Part shown: piece after piece, positions 53,481 to 62,671 of the stretch
How the letters are laid out: each line of letters starts with the position of its first letter
How positions within the stretch are numbered: the first letter of the stretch is position 1
NCBI RefSeq assembly: GCF_010731755.1
Contig: NZ_AP022589.1
Span: forward strand, 1,922,001-1,986,000
Source of the DNA: Mycolicibacter minnesotensis
GTDB taxonomy: Bacteria; Actinomycetota; Actinomycetes; Mycobacteriales; Mycobacteriaceae
Length of the DNA stretch: 64,000 nt
Direction of reading: 5' to 3'
The notes under the pieces: model-generated
What the model saw: the letters and a program-made list of their open reading frames with translations, nothing else
What the model was told of the DNA's origin: nothing
The model's database searches: none
Position numbers and translations under genes: made by a program

Positions 53481-55190
53481 ATGAGTCAGCCTGGCGGTGT
53501 TGTTATCAAAACTGGTATTGCGAGTTTGCAGCGTGGAATCGAATGGGTGGGGGGCAGGCTCACCCTGACGTCGGAATCGTTGTTTTTCAAACCGCACCTA
53601 TTGAACATCGAGAGGGAACCGGGACTGATTCCGCTGTCGGCGGTCGATTACGTGTCGCTGGATTGGCCGAAATTCCGCAATCAGCCCCCGCTGAGGTGGA
53701 ACGAGCTGGCCGTCTACACCTTCGACGACGAGGAGTATCGATTCATGGTGTATCGCAGGAAGGTCTGGAAAACCGCGATAGATCAGACGGTGACGGCCAG
53801 CCGGTCGTTGCAGGGACCGAGCCCGGTTGGGCCCACCGGGGTGAACCTGACGCAGCGGTTGGCAGAGGCGGTGGGCCCCGCCTATGTCACGGACGATCCC
53901 GACGTGCTGGCCGCGCGCAGCGTCGATTACACCGGCCGCTACCGGGGCCAGGCGAGTGCGTTGGTGCGGCCCGGATCTCCCGAGGAAGTCGCCGCGGTGC
54001 TGCGGCTCTGCCGCGACGCCGGCACCCACGTCACCGTCCAGGGTGGGCGCACCTCGTTGGTGGCCGGCACCGTCCCCGAAAACGACGACGTGCTGCTGTC
54101 CACCGAGCGGCTGAACGCCGTCGGTGAGGTCGACGTCGTCGAGCGCCGGGTGACTGTGGGCGCGGGTGCCACCTTGGCGACCGTGCAGCGGGCGGCGACC
54201 GATGCCGGGCTGATCTTCGGTGTCGACCTGACCGCCCGGGATACCGCGACGGTAGGAGGAATGGCCTCCACCAATGCCGGCGGGCTGCACACCGTGCACT
54301 ACGGCAACATGGGCGAGCAGGTGCTCGGCCTGCAGGTGGCGCTTCCGGATGGCACGTGCCTGCATCGACACAGCGCGGTGCGCTCCGACAACACCGGCTA
54401 CGACCTACCGGCACTGTTCGTCGGGGCCGAAGGCACCCTGGGCGTCATCACCGGACTGGACCTGCGACTGCATCCCCGCCCAGCCCACCGGGTCACGGCA
54501 GTCTGCGGCTTCGCGCATCTGGCGGACCTGGTCGATGCGGCCCGTATCTGTCGCGACCTCGACGGCATCGCCGCGCTGGAGCTGATCGACGCCCGTGTCG
54601 CCGCGCTGACCGGCGAACGGCTCGGGATCCCAAGCCCGGTGCGGGGTGACTGGCTGCTGCTGGTGGAACTGACCGGTGACACCGACCAAACCGATCGGCT
54701 TGCCGATCTGCTGCCGCGGGTGCGCTCCTGCGACGCGCCCGCGGTGGGCGTGGACCTTGCTGCCCAACAACGGCTATGGCGGCTGCGCGAGGCTATAGCC
54801 GACGTGCTCGGCGTATTCGGGCCGCCGCTGAAGTTCGATGTGTCCCTGCCCCTGGCCGGAATCGCCGGATTCGCCGCGACCGCGAGTGCGGTGACGCAGC
54901 AGCACGCACCGGAGGCGATTCCGGTGCTGTTCGGCCACATCGGCGACGGCAACCTGCACCTCAACGTGCTGCGTTGCTCGACCGCCGCCGAGCCGGGCCT
55001 GTACGCGGCGATGATGAAACTGATCGCCGACTGCGGCGGAAACGTCAGTTCCGAACACGGGGTGGGCAGCCGCAAGCGGGCCTACCTGGCGATGTCGCGC
55101 GGTCCCGACGACATCGCCGCCATGCGAACGATCAAGACCGCGTTCGATCCGACCGGCTACCTCAATGCCGCGGTGCTCTTCGACGATTAG
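53481..55190 (+). CDS. GRAM/PH-like domain fused to FAD-linked oxidase (Rv0161-like)
   Basis: The 569-residue reading frame has two parts. Residues 1-110 look like a GRAM/bacterial PH-like domain (EWVGGRLTLTSESLFFKPH, LIPLSAVDYVSLDWPKF, YRFMVYRRKVWKTAI). Residues 121-569 are a VAO-type FAD oxidase (VTVQGGRTSLVAGTVPE, ATVGGMASTNAGGLHTVHYG, FGHIGDGNLHLNV, SSEHGVGSRKR), typical of D-2-hydroxyacid/D-lactate-type dehydrogenases. An internal GTG at 53841 would give 449 residues, which I remember as the length of Rv0161. No stop separates the parts. ATG 53481 is used here. Confidence 0.82.
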   Translation: MSQPGGVVIKTGIASLQRGIEWVGGRLTLTSESLFFKPHLLNIEREPGLIPLSAVDYVSLDWPKFRNQPPLRWNELAVYTFDDEEYRFMVYRRKVWKTAIDQTVTASRSLQGPSPVGPTGVNLTQRLAEAVGPAYVTDDPDVLAARSVDYTGRYRGQASALVRPGSPEEVAAVLRLCRDAGTHVTVQGGRTSLVAGTVPENDDVLLSTERLNAVGEVDVVERRVTVGAGATLATVQRAATDAGLIFGVDLTARDTATVGGMASTNAGGLHTVHYGNMGEQVLGLQVALPDGTCLHRHSAVRSDNTGYDLPALFVGAEGTLGVITGLDLRLHPRPAHRVTAVCGFAHLADLVDAARICRDLDGIAALELIDARVAALTGERLGIPSPVRGDWLLLVELTGDTDQTDRLADLLPRVRSCDAPAVGVDLAAQQRLWRLREAIADVLGVFGPPLKFDVSLPLAGIAGFAATASAVTQQHAPEAIPVLFGHIGDGNLHLNVLRCSTAAEPGLYAAMMKLIADCGGNVSSEHGVGSRKRAYLAMSRGPDDIAAMRTIKTAFDPTGYLNAAVLFDD

Positions 55191-55723
55191 TCGCGATGCT
55201 TGATGCCGACTGCCTGACGCAGCTGGGCGAGGAACTGATCGGTGTCGTCACTGCGAATGATGTAGTGCGAGATGGCGATCCGAATCGCGGCGGCCGCTTT
55301 CACCGGAGCATCCGGACCGGACAGCATCCGCTGTAGGCCCTGGCTCATCGGCACGATGATGCGGGAGAAATCGGCGAGCACCTGTTTGGGCTCGATGTCG
55401 ATCATTCGGGCTCCCGTCGACGACTTCTGGTAATCGACGATGAAACGCAGGGCGGCGTCAAGCTTTTCGGTGCCCTTGAGTCCCGCGGTGGCGCGGGTCA
55501 TCCCGCTCTCGAAGATGTGCCGCTCGTAGCGAGAGAACGCCGTGATCAGCTCTTCCTTGGAGGGGAACCATCGATACAGCGTGGGGCGGGAGACCCCGGC
55601 CAGGGAGGCCACCTCGGACAGGCTGAGTTTGGTCGTCCCACTGCGCCCGAGGACGTCGGCGGTGGCCGCGAGGATCCGCTGCCTGGTGGAACCGGCGGGG
55701 GTGTCCCCCGCGCTGGAGCTCAT
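55187..55723 (-). CDS. TetR-family regulator
   Basis: The 178-residue protein has helix-turn-helix VLGRSGTTKLSLSEVASLAGVSRPTLYRWFPSKEELITAF. It starts at ATG 55723 (MSSSAGDTPAG). Its stop overlaps that of the convergent FAD oxidase, and 69 bp separate it from the upstream adhE1-like gene on the same strand. It may be co-transcribed with adhE1. Confidence 0.85.
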   Translation of the reverse strand: MSSSAGDTPAGSTRQRILAATADVLGRSGTTKLSLSEVASLAGVSRPTLYRWFPSKEELITAFSRYERHIFESGMTRATAGLKGTEKLDAALRFIVDYQKSSTGARMIDIEPKQVLADFSRIIVPMSQGLQRMLSGPDAPVKAAAAIRIAISHYIIRSDDTDQFLAQLRQAVGIKHRD

Positions 55724-55792
55724 GGCGCACACATTACAAAAATCGGCTCATCTGTCACGCCCGATTGATGGTGAACCGCCCCGGGAGTGCGA

Positions 55793-56908
55793 TCAGGGTC
55801 CGTCGAACGTGATGATCTGACGCACCGCGACGCCGTCGGCGAGGGAGTCCATGGCTTCGTTGATCTGCTCGAGCGGCACGGTCGCCGACACCAGCTGTTC
55901 CACGGGCAGACGGCCGGCCCGCCACAACTCCACGAAGCGTGGGATGTCGCGCGCCGGTACCGCTGAACCCAGGTAGCTGCCGATCAGCGAGCGACCCTCC
56001 GCGACCAGGCTCAGGGGGGACACGCTGATCCGGGCGTCTGGCGGTGGCAGGCCGACGGTGATGGTGCGCCCGCCCGGTGCGGTCAGACCGATCGCAGTCT
56101 CCAGCGCAGCGGGATGACCCGCCGCCTCGATCACCACGGGGGCGCGCACCCCGGCGTCCAGTGCCTGCTGCGGGGTGTAGGTGCGGTGCGCTCCCAGCGC
56201 GGTGGCGGTGGCCAGCTTGTCCGGCAGCCGGTCGATCGCGAGGACCTGCACGCCGTCGTGGGCCAGGGCGGTCAGCACCGCGGCCATCCCCACTCCGCCG
56301 AGCCCGATCGCCGCGACGGTGTCTCCCGGTGCCGGCCGGCCGACGTTGAGTACCGCCCCGCCTCCGGTCAACACCGCGCACCCCAGCAACGCGGCCACGG
56401 TCGGTGGCACGTCGTCGGGAACCGGCACGGCACTGGTCTGGCTGACCACGGCATGTGTGGCGAACCCGGAGACCCCGAGGTGGTGGTAGACGGTCTGGCC
56501 GGCGCGGTGCAGGTGCAGCCCGCCGTCGAGCAGGGTGCCGGCGCCGTTGGCGGCGCTGCCTGGTTCACACGGCGCCAGGCCGTCGGTGGCGCACGCCGCG
56601 CAGTGGCCGCAGCGCGGCAAGAACGTCAGCACCACCCGCTGCCCAGGCCGCACCCCGGTCACCTGTGCACCGACCGCTTCCACGATGCCGGCGGCCTCAT
56701 GGCCGAGCAGCATGGGCACCGGCCGGACCCGGTTGCCGTCGACCACCGACAGATCGGAGTGGCAGACTCCGGCGGCCTCGATGCGCACCAGCAGGTCGGT
56801 GTCACCGGGTGGGTCCAGTTCCACCTCCGCCACGGTCAACGGGCGGGACGTGGCATAGGGGCGAGGCGCCCCGATCCGCTCCAGCACCGCCCCGCGGATG
56901 GTGGTCAT
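55793..56908 (-). CDS. adhE1: Zinc-dependent alcohol dehydrogenase (adhE1, Rv0162c-like)
   Basis: The 371-residue protein has catalytic-zinc ligands GVCHSD and LGHEAAGIV, structural-zinc Cys cluster CGHCAACATDGLAPC and nucleotide motif GLGGVGMAAV. This is the class III/NDMA-dependent type of zinc alcohol dehydrogenase. It starts at ATG 56908 (MTTIRGAVLERIG). It faces the thioesterase gene across 14 bp, so its promoter lies within the start of the divergent gene. Confidence 0.9.
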   Translation of the reverse strand: MTTIRGAVLERIGAPRPYATSRPLTVAEVELDPPGDTDLLVRIEAAGVCHSDLSVVDGNRVRPVPMLLGHEAAGIVEAVGAQVTGVRPGQRVVLTFLPRCGHCAACATDGLAPCEPGSAANGAGTLLDGGLHLHRAGQTVYHHLGVSGFATHAVVSQTSAVPVPDDVPPTVAALLGCAVLTGGGAVLNVGRPAPGDTVAAIGLGGVGMAAVLTALAHDGVQVLAIDRLPDKLATATALGAHRTYTPQQALDAGVRAPVVIEAAGHPAALETAIGLTAPGGRTITVGLPPPDARISVSPLSLVAEGRSLIGSYLGSAVPARDIPRFVELWRAGRLPVEQLVSATVPLEQINEAMDSLADGVAVRQIITFDGP

Positions 56909-56922
56909 GCTGGAATACAACC

Positions 56923-57390
56923 ATGAGTTCGGACGCTGCGGTCCCGCCTACGCCGGAAGGATTGACCAGCCACGACTTTCCGGTGCATTGGCCGGTGCTG
57001 ACCCGGTGGGCGGACAACGACATGTTCGGCCACCTCAACAACGCGGTCTACTACCAGCTGTTCGACACCGCGATCAATGGTTGGATCGCGGCCCACGTCG
57101 AGGTCGACCCGGTCGCGATGCCTGAGCTGGGGGTGGTTGCCGAGTCGGGGTGCCGGTTCCTGGGCGAACTCGGGTTTCCCGACCGACTCGCGGTCGGACT
57201 GGCCGTGACCCGATTGGGCCGCAGCAGTGTGACCTACCGACTGGCGGTGTTTCGCGCTCCAGAAGGCGACGCCGCCGCCCCCGCGGCCGCGATCGGGCAC
57301 TGGGTGCACGTCTACGTCGATCGCGCCAGCCGGCGACCGGTGCCGATCCCCGAAGGCATTCGCGCACTGTTGAGCACCGCCCAGGTTTAG
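56923..57390 (+). CDS. Hotdog-fold thioesterase (Rv0163-like)
   Basis: The 155-residue protein has the 4-hydroxybenzoyl-CoA thioesterase-type motif TRWADNDMFGHLNNAVYYQLFD, in which the Asp acts, and FLGELGFPDRLAVGLAVTRLGRSS. It would hydrolyse acyl-CoA substrates. It starts at ATG 56923 and has the same place as Rv0163 between adhE1 and TB18.5. Confidence 0.87.
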   Translation: MSSDAAVPPTPEGLTSHDFPVHWPVLTRWADNDMFGHLNNAVYYQLFDTAINGWIAAHVEVDPVAMPELGVVAESGCRFLGELGFPDRLAVGLAVTRLGRSSVTYRLAVFRAPEGDAAAPAAAIGHWVHVYVDRASRRPVPIPEGIRALLSTAQV

Positions 57391-57426
57391 CTCGGCGGCC
57401 GTTTCGCCGATGGCTATGCTCGGCGG

Positions 57427-57867
57427 GTGCCGCTCGTGAGCAAGACCGTCGAAGTCGCTGCCAATGCCGCCACGATCATGGGGATCGTGGCGGATTTCGA
57501 GGCGTACCCGCAGTGGAACGAAGAGGTCAAAGGGATCTGGGTGCTGGCCCGCTACGACGACGGAAGGCCGAGCCAGCTACGGCTTGACGCGTCCTACTCG
57601 GGTTTCGACGGCACCTTCATCCAGGCCGTCTACTACCCCAGCGCCACTCAGATCCAGACCGTGCTCCAGCAGGGCGACCTGTTCAGCAAGCAGGAGCAGT
57701 TGTTCTCGGTTGTCGAGATCGGGCCCACCACACTGCTCACCGTCGACATGAACATCGAGACCGAGATGGCGGTGCCCAAGCCGATGCTCAAGAAGGCTTT
57801 CAGCAACGCTCTGGACTATCTGGCCGACAATCTCAAACGGCGCGCCGAAGACTTGGCCGCACGCTAG
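57427..57867 (+). CDS. TB18.5: TB18.5-like SRPBCC-fold protein (Rv0164)
   Basis: The 146-residue START/SRPBCC-fold protein closely follows my memory of TB18.5: SKTVEVAANAATIMGIVADFEAYPQWNEEVKG, WVLARYDDGRPSQLRLDASY, then QQGDLFSKQEQLFSVVEIG. It is a cytosolic ligand-binding fold with unknown ligand. It starts at GTG 57427, or possibly at the downstream GTG four codons later. Confidence 0.9.
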   Translation: MPLVSKTVEVAANAATIMGIVADFEAYPQWNEEVKGIWVLARYDDGRPSQLRLDASYSGFDGTFIQAVYYPSATQIQTVLQQGDLFSKQEQLFSVVEIGPTTLLTVDMNIETEMAVPKPMLKKAFSNALDYLADNLKRRAEDLAAR

Positions 57868-57923
57868 CCTCAGCGTCGGGTCGATGCCGGTCGGCGTCGT
57901 CATCACGAAGCGGGAGAACTTCA

Positions 57924-59522
57924 TTGAGCCACGCAACCGTCGATCCCGCTGAACAGCCCTACCGCGCTCGTCGCCAGAACTGGGTCAATCAGCTGGACCG
58001 GCACGCACTGATGCAGCCGGACGCCCCAGCCTTGCGGTACCTGGGCCAGACCACCACCTGGGCGCAGCTGCGTGCCCGCGTCGGCGCGCTGGCCGACGCG
58101 CTGCACCGGCGCGGGGTCCGCGCCGGTGATCGGGTGATGATCTTGATGCTCAACCGCACCGAATTCGTCGAATCGGTGCTGGCCGCGAACATGCTGGGCG
58201 GGATCGCGGTACCGGTCAATTTCCGTCTCACCCCGCCGGAGATCGCTTACCTGGTCACCGACTGCGAGGCCAGGGTGCTGATCACCGAACCGGCCCTGGT
58301 TCCGGTGGCGACGGGCGTCCGAGGCCTGGCCGGTGTGCCGGAGATCCTGAACGACATCGTGGTGGCCGGCGCTCCGGCCGACGAGGCAGCGGGCCTGCTC
58401 GGCTACGAAGACCTGATCAACGAGACCGGCGAGGCGCATCAGCCGGTGGACATTCCCAACGATTCACCGGCGCTGATCATGTACACCTCGGGAACCACCG
58501 GCTTGCCCAAGGGCGCGGTGCTCACCCACACCAACCTGGTCGGCCAGACCATGACCGCGTTGCACACCTCCGGCACAGGGATCGCCGACGTGGCGTTCAT
58601 CGGGGTGCCCTTCTTCCACATCGCCGGCGTGGGCAATCTGCTGCCCGGTATGTGGTTGGGAATCCCGACCGTCATCAACCCCCTCGGTGCTTTCGACGCC
58701 GGCCAGTTGCTTGATGTGCTGGCCGCCGAGCGGGTCACCGGCATTTTCCTGGTGCCGGCCCAATGGCAGGCGGTCTGCGCCCAACAGAAGGCCAACCCGC
58801 GCGACATCCGGTTGCGGACCATGTCATGGGGTGCGGCGCCGGCCTCGGATGCGCAGCTGCGTGAGATGGCCGAGACGTTCCCCGGCACCAAGATCCTGGC
58901 AGCGTTCGGGCAGACGGAGATGTCACCGGTGACCTGCATCCTGCTGGGCGAGGACGCCACCAGAAAGCGGGGTTCGGTCGGAACCGTCATCCCGACGGTG
59001 TCTGCTCGGGTCGTCGACGAACAGATGAATGACGTCGCCGTCGGGGAGGTGGGTGAGATCGTCTATCGCGCACCGACCCTGATGAGCGGCTACTGGAACA
59101 AGCCGGAGGCCACCGCCGAGGCCTTCGCCGGTGGCTGGTTCCACTCCGGCGACTTGGTCAAGATGGACGAAGACGGCTACGTCTGGGTGGTCGACCGTAA
59201 GAAGGACATGATCATCTCCGGCGGGGAGAACGTCTACTGCGCCGAAGTGGAGAACGCGCTCTCGGATCACCCCGACATCGCCGAGGTCGCCGTGATCGGG
59301 CGTCCCCACGAACGGTGGGGCGAAGTTCCGGTGGCCGTCGCCGCGGTCTCCCGGCCGGGTCTCTCGCTGGCCGACCTCGATGACTTCCTGACCGCGCGGC
59401 TGGCCCGCTACAAGCACCCCAAGGCGCTCGAAATCGTTGAGGCCCTGCCCCGTAACCCGGCGGGCAAGGTACTCAAAACCGAATTGCGGATTCACTTCGG
59501 TTCCGCGCCGGGAACCGAGTAG
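57924..59522 (+). CDS. fadD5: FadD5-like fatty-acid-CoA ligase of the mce1 region
   Basis: The 532-residue ANL-family enzyme has phosphate-binding motif IMYTSGTTGLPKGAVLTHTN, FGQTEMSP and GWFHSGDLVKMDEDGYVWVVDRKKDMIISGGENVY, plus the catalytic Lys region NPAGKVLKTELR. It activates fatty acids to acyl-CoA. The likely start is TTG 57924 with a GGGAG ribosome-binding site 8 bp upstream. It heads the mce1 operon but lies only 56 bp after TB18.5, with no mce1R between them. Confidence 0.93.
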   Translation: MSHATVDPAEQPYRARRQNWVNQLDRHALMQPDAPALRYLGQTTTWAQLRARVGALADALHRRGVRAGDRVMILMLNRTEFVESVLAANMLGGIAVPVNFRLTPPEIAYLVTDCEARVLITEPALVPVATGVRGLAGVPEILNDIVVAGAPADEAAGLLGYEDLINETGEAHQPVDIPNDSPALIMYTSGTTGLPKGAVLTHTNLVGQTMTALHTSGTGIADVAFIGVPFFHIAGVGNLLPGMWLGIPTVINPLGAFDAGQLLDVLAAERVTGIFLVPAQWQAVCAQQKANPRDIRLRTMSWGAAPASDAQLREMAETFPGTKILAAFGQTEMSPVTCILLGEDATRKRGSVGTVIPTVSARVVDEQMNDVAVGEVGEIVYRAPTLMSGYWNKPEATAEAFAGGWFHSGDLVKMDEDGYVWVVDRKKDMIISGGENVYCAEVENALSDHPDIAEVAVIGRPHERWGEVPVAVAAVSRPGLSLADLDDFLTARLARYKHPKALEIVEALPRNPAGKVLKTELRIHFGSAPGTE

Positions 59523-59779
59523 GCCGACGCTCCGGGCGATGCCGCAGGCAGCAGCGATTACTGAGGTGGCGGCACGTTACTGTCCGGTAGGAAGCCCGCC
59601 GAGGTTCCGCCCGTTCGATGCCCTTCTCACCGATCCATCAGGTATGGTCCGATGGTCGCCAAGGGCACTTCGGGCATATAAGGTGACGCGGGTCTCGCTG
59701 ATCGACCGACGGGAGAAGACACTGTGCGACGCGGTTCCTTGCTGGGTCGTGCGGCGGGATTTCTGGTGAGGGGGGTGGT
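59523..59779 (+). promoter_or_regulatory. 257-bp gap between fadD5 and yrbE1A, possible internal mce1 promoter
   Basis: There is no credible gene here. A TAAGGT box (59679-59684, inside GGCATATAAGGT) fits a -10 element, about 100 bp before the yrbE1A GTG. The -35 region is not convincing. An internal promoter at this place is plausible for an operon of this kind. Confidence 0.4.
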
Positions 59780-60583
59780 GTGACGGCTCCAGCGCGTCCT
59801 CGCGTCACCGACTTCCTCCGGGATCGAGTACTGCCGCCGCTGATCATGGTCGGCGGATTCTTCCGAATGTGTGCGCTCACCGCCCGCGCGTTGTTCAAGC
59901 GGCCATTCCAATGGCGCGAGACGCTGCAGCAGGGCTGGTTCATCACCAGCGTCGCCATCATTCCGACCATCGCGGTCGCGATACCACTGACGGTGCTCCT
60001 GGTCTTCACGCTCAATATCCTGTTGGCGCAGTTCGGTGCCGCCGACGTCTCCGGTGCCGGGGCGGGTATCGCCGCGGTCACCCAGCTGGGGCCCCTGGTC
60101 ACGGTGCTGGTGGTCGCCGGAGCCGGCTCCACCGCGATCTGTGCCGACCTCGGTGCCCGCACCATCCGCGAAGAGATCGACGCGATGGAGGTGCTCGGCA
60201 TCGACCCGATCCATCGGCTGGTGGTGCCCCGGGTGATCGCCGCGACTGTGGTGGCTCTGCTGCTCAACGCCCTGGTGATCGTGATCGGCTTGACCGGCGG
60301 CTTCCTGTTCGGTGTCTACCTGCAGAACGTGTCCGGCGGCGCCTACCTGTCCACCTTGACCCTGCTCACCGGCCTGCCCGAGGTGATCATCTCGACGGTG
60401 AAGGCGAGCGTGTTCGGACTCATCGCCGGCCTGGTCGGCTGCTACCGGGGACTTACCGTTCGCGGCGGCTCCAAAGGCTTGGGCACCGCCGTGAACGAAA
60501 CCGTGGTGCTGTGCGTGCTTGCGTTGTTCGCCGTGAACGTGGTGCTGACCACCATCGGCGTGAAGTTCGGAACGGGGACCTGA
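59780..60583 (+). CDS. yrbE1A: YrbE1A, Mce1 transporter permease
   Basis: The 267-residue MlaE-family permease has about five membrane helices (from about 50, WFITSVAIIPTIAVAIPLTVLLVF) and the conserved loop GARTIREEIDAMEVLGIDPIHRLVVPRVIA, which contacts the ATPase Mkl. It carries lipid across the inner membrane together with YrbE1B and the Mce1 proteins. The start is GTG 59780. It is followed by yrbE1B after one base. Confidence 0.95.
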   Translation: MTAPARPRVTDFLRDRVLPPLIMVGGFFRMCALTARALFKRPFQWRETLQQGWFITSVAIIPTIAVAIPLTVLLVFTLNILLAQFGAADVSGAGAGIAAVTQLGPLVTVLVVAGAGSTAICADLGARTIREEIDAMEVLGIDPIHRLVVPRVIAATVVALLLNALVIVIGLTGGFLFGVYLQNVSGGAYLSTLTLLTGLPEVIISTVKASVFGLIAGLVGCYRGLTVRGGSKGLGTAVNETVVLCVLALFAVNVVLTTIGVKFGTGT

Positions 60584-60584
60584 C

Positions 60585-61454
60585 ATGTCGACATCGGCAG
60601 TAGTTCGGGGCCGCTTTCCCGGGCTGGTTGCGAACTACCAGCGTTATGTCGGGATGGCCGGTCGGGGGCTCGAAAGGAGTGGGCGGCTCGGCTGGTTCTC
60701 GGTCACCGCGCTCCGGGAGATCCCCTGGGCGTTGCGCCGGTACCGCACCGAGACCCTGCGCCTCGTAGCCGAATTGGGCATGGGCACCGGCGCCATGGCC
60801 GTGATCGGCGGCACCGTCGCCATCATGGGCTTCGTGATGTTGGCCGGCGGCTCACTCATCGCCATCCAGGGCTTCACCTCGCTGGGCAACATCGGCGTCG
60901 AGACCTACACCGGTTTCGCCGCGGCCTTGGTCAACGTCCGCGTGGTCGGGCCGGTGAATGCCGGTATCGCCCTGGCGGCGACGGTCGGCGCGGGCGCCAC
61001 TGCCGAGCTCGGCGCGATGCGCATCAGCGAGGAGATCGACGCCCTTGAGGTGATGGGCATCAACTCCATCGCGTACCTGGTGTCTACCCGCGTGGTCGCC
61101 GGCTTCACCGTGATCATCCCGCTCTACGCGCTCGCCCTGATCATGGCGTTCGCCGCGCCGCAGATCGTCACCACGTTGTTCTTCGGGCAGTCGTCGGGCA
61201 CCTATGAGCACTACTTCCGAACATTCCTACGGCCAGACGACGTGTTCTGGTCATTCATCGAGACCATCCTGATCGCGGTGGTGGTCATGGTGACGCACTG
61301 CTACTACGGCTTCAAAGCCAGTGGTGGCCCGGTCGGCGTCGGTGCCGCGGTGGGTCAGTCGATGAGGCTGTCGCTGATCACCGTTCCCACGGTGGTGCTG
61401 CTCGCAGCGTTGGCGCTCTACGGCGTCAACCCCAACTTCAACCTAACGATGTGA
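60585..61454 (+). CDS. yrbE1B: YrbE1B, Mce1 transporter permease
   Basis: The 289-residue partner of YrbE1A has ISEEIDALEVMGINSIAYLVSTRVVAG in the coupling loop and similar membrane helices. The two permeases form the heterodimeric core of the Mce1 lipid importer. Its stop overlaps the mce1A start as GTGA. Confidence 0.95.
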   Translation: MSTSAVVRGRFPGLVANYQRYVGMAGRGLERSGRLGWFSVTALREIPWALRRYRTETLRLVAELGMGTGAMAVIGGTVAIMGFVMLAGGSLIAIQGFTSLGNIGVETYTGFAAALVNVRVVGPVNAGIALAATVGAGATAELGAMRISEEIDALEVMGINSIAYLVSTRVVAGFTVIIPLYALALIMAFAAPQIVTTLFFGQSSGTYEHYFRTFLRPDDVFWSFIETILIAVVVMVTHCYYGFKASGGPVGVGAAVGQSMRLSLITVPTVVLLAALALYGVNPNFNLTM

Positions 61455-62671
61455 CGCGCATGGCAACCGGGAAGCAGAACAGAGTGCACAAGCCGCCGTT
61501 CAAGCTGGCCGGCGTGGTTACCTTCGCTGTGCTGGCGCTGATCGGAGGACTGGTCTACGGCCAGTTCCGCGGCGCCTTCACCAAGACGACGTCGCTGACC
61601 ATGGTGGCTCCGCGCGCCGGCCTGGTGATGGACCCGGGCGGACCCGTCACCTACAACGGTGTCCAGATCGGTCGCGTCGCTGAGATTGCGCCGACGGAGT
61701 ACGAGAACAAGCCGGCCGCCAAGTTCACCCTCGACGTGAACCCCAAGTACATCAAGCTGATTCCGTCCAACGTCAAAGCCGACATCATGGCGACCACGCT
61801 GTTCGGCAACAAGTACGTGTCCCTGAGTGCGCCCGAGCACCCTTCGCGGGAACGCATCACCACCAAGAGCATCATCGCGACGTCGGTGACGACGGAACTC
61901 AACACCCTGTTCGAGACCGTCAACAACCTCTCGGAGCACATCGACCCGATCAAGCTGAATCTGACGCTGCATGCCGCGGCGGAGGCATTGACCGGGTTGG
62001 GCGACAAGCTCGGCCAATCGCTGGTCAACGGCAACCAGGTCCTCGATGACGTCAACGCGCGGATGCCCTCCTTCCGCCGCGACCTCAAGGGCTTCGCCAA
62101 CCTGGGCGAGATCTACGCCGACGGAGCACCGGACCTGGTCGGGTTCTTGGACACCTCGGTCGTGACCGTCAAGACCATCACCAACCAGCAGAAGGAGCTC
62201 GACGCCGCACTGCTGGGCGCCGCCGGAGTGGGCAACCTCGGGGCGGACGTCACGGAGCGGTTCGGGCCGTACTTCCGGGCACAGTTCTCCGACCTGGTCC
62301 CGGTGTCGGCGCTGCTCGACGAGTACAGCCCCGAGTTGTTCTGCGCCATCCGCAACCTTGCCGAGGGCGCACCCAAGGTCTACGACTTCCTCGGCGGCGA
62401 CGGCTACTCGCTCGCTACCAACAGTGAGCTGGTCGGACCGGCCAACCCGTACATCTATCCCGAGAACCTGCCGCGTTACAACGCTCGCGGTGGCCCCGGC
62501 GGTGCGCCGGGCTGCTGGCAGGAGATCACTCACGACTTCTGGCCGGCGCCTTACCTGGTGGCCGACACAGGAGTCAGCCAAGCGCCTTACAACCACTTTG
62601 ATACCGGATCGCCCCTGGCCATTGATTACGTCTGGGGTCGCCAAGTCGGGGATTACACGATTAACCCATGA
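61451..62671 (+). CDS. mce1A: Mce1A, MlaD-domain subunit of the Mce1 lipid importer
   Basis: The 406-residue protein has an N-terminal membrane anchor (about 20-40), the MlaD/MCE domain (LTMVAPRAGLVMDPGGPVTYNGVQIGRVAEI) and a long helical region followed by a C-terminal domain (LVPVSALLDEYSPELFCAIRNLAEG). Six Mce proteins form a periplasmic tube. GTG 61451 is used; ATG 61460 is an alternative. It is fatty-acid specific by analogy to mce1 in M. tuberculosis. Confidence 0.94.
   Translation: MTRMATGKQNRVHKPPFKLAGVVTFAVLALIGGLVYGQFRGAFTKTTSLTMVAPRAGLVMDPGGPVTYNGVQIGRVAEIAPTEYENKPAAKFTLDVNPKYIKLIPSNVKADIMATTLFGNKYVSLSAPEHPSRERITTKSIIATSVTTELNTLFETVNNLSEHIDPIKLNLTLHAAAEALTGLGDKLGQSLVNGNQVLDDVNARMPSFRRDLKGFANLGEIYADGAPDLVGFLDTSVVTVKTITNQQKELDAALLGAAGVGNLGADVTERFGPYFRAQFSDLVPVSALLDEYSPELFCAIRNLAEGAPKVYDFLGGDGYSLATNSELVGPANPYIYPENLPRYNARGGPGGAPGCWQEITHDFWPAPYLVADTGVSQAPYNHFDTGSPLAIDYVWGRQVGDYTINP

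Noticed and set aside
59437..59769. Extra gene between fadD5 and yrbE1A
   Set aside because: The open frame is the out-of-frame end of fadD5 plus an intergenic stretch, without a ribosome-binding site or domain.
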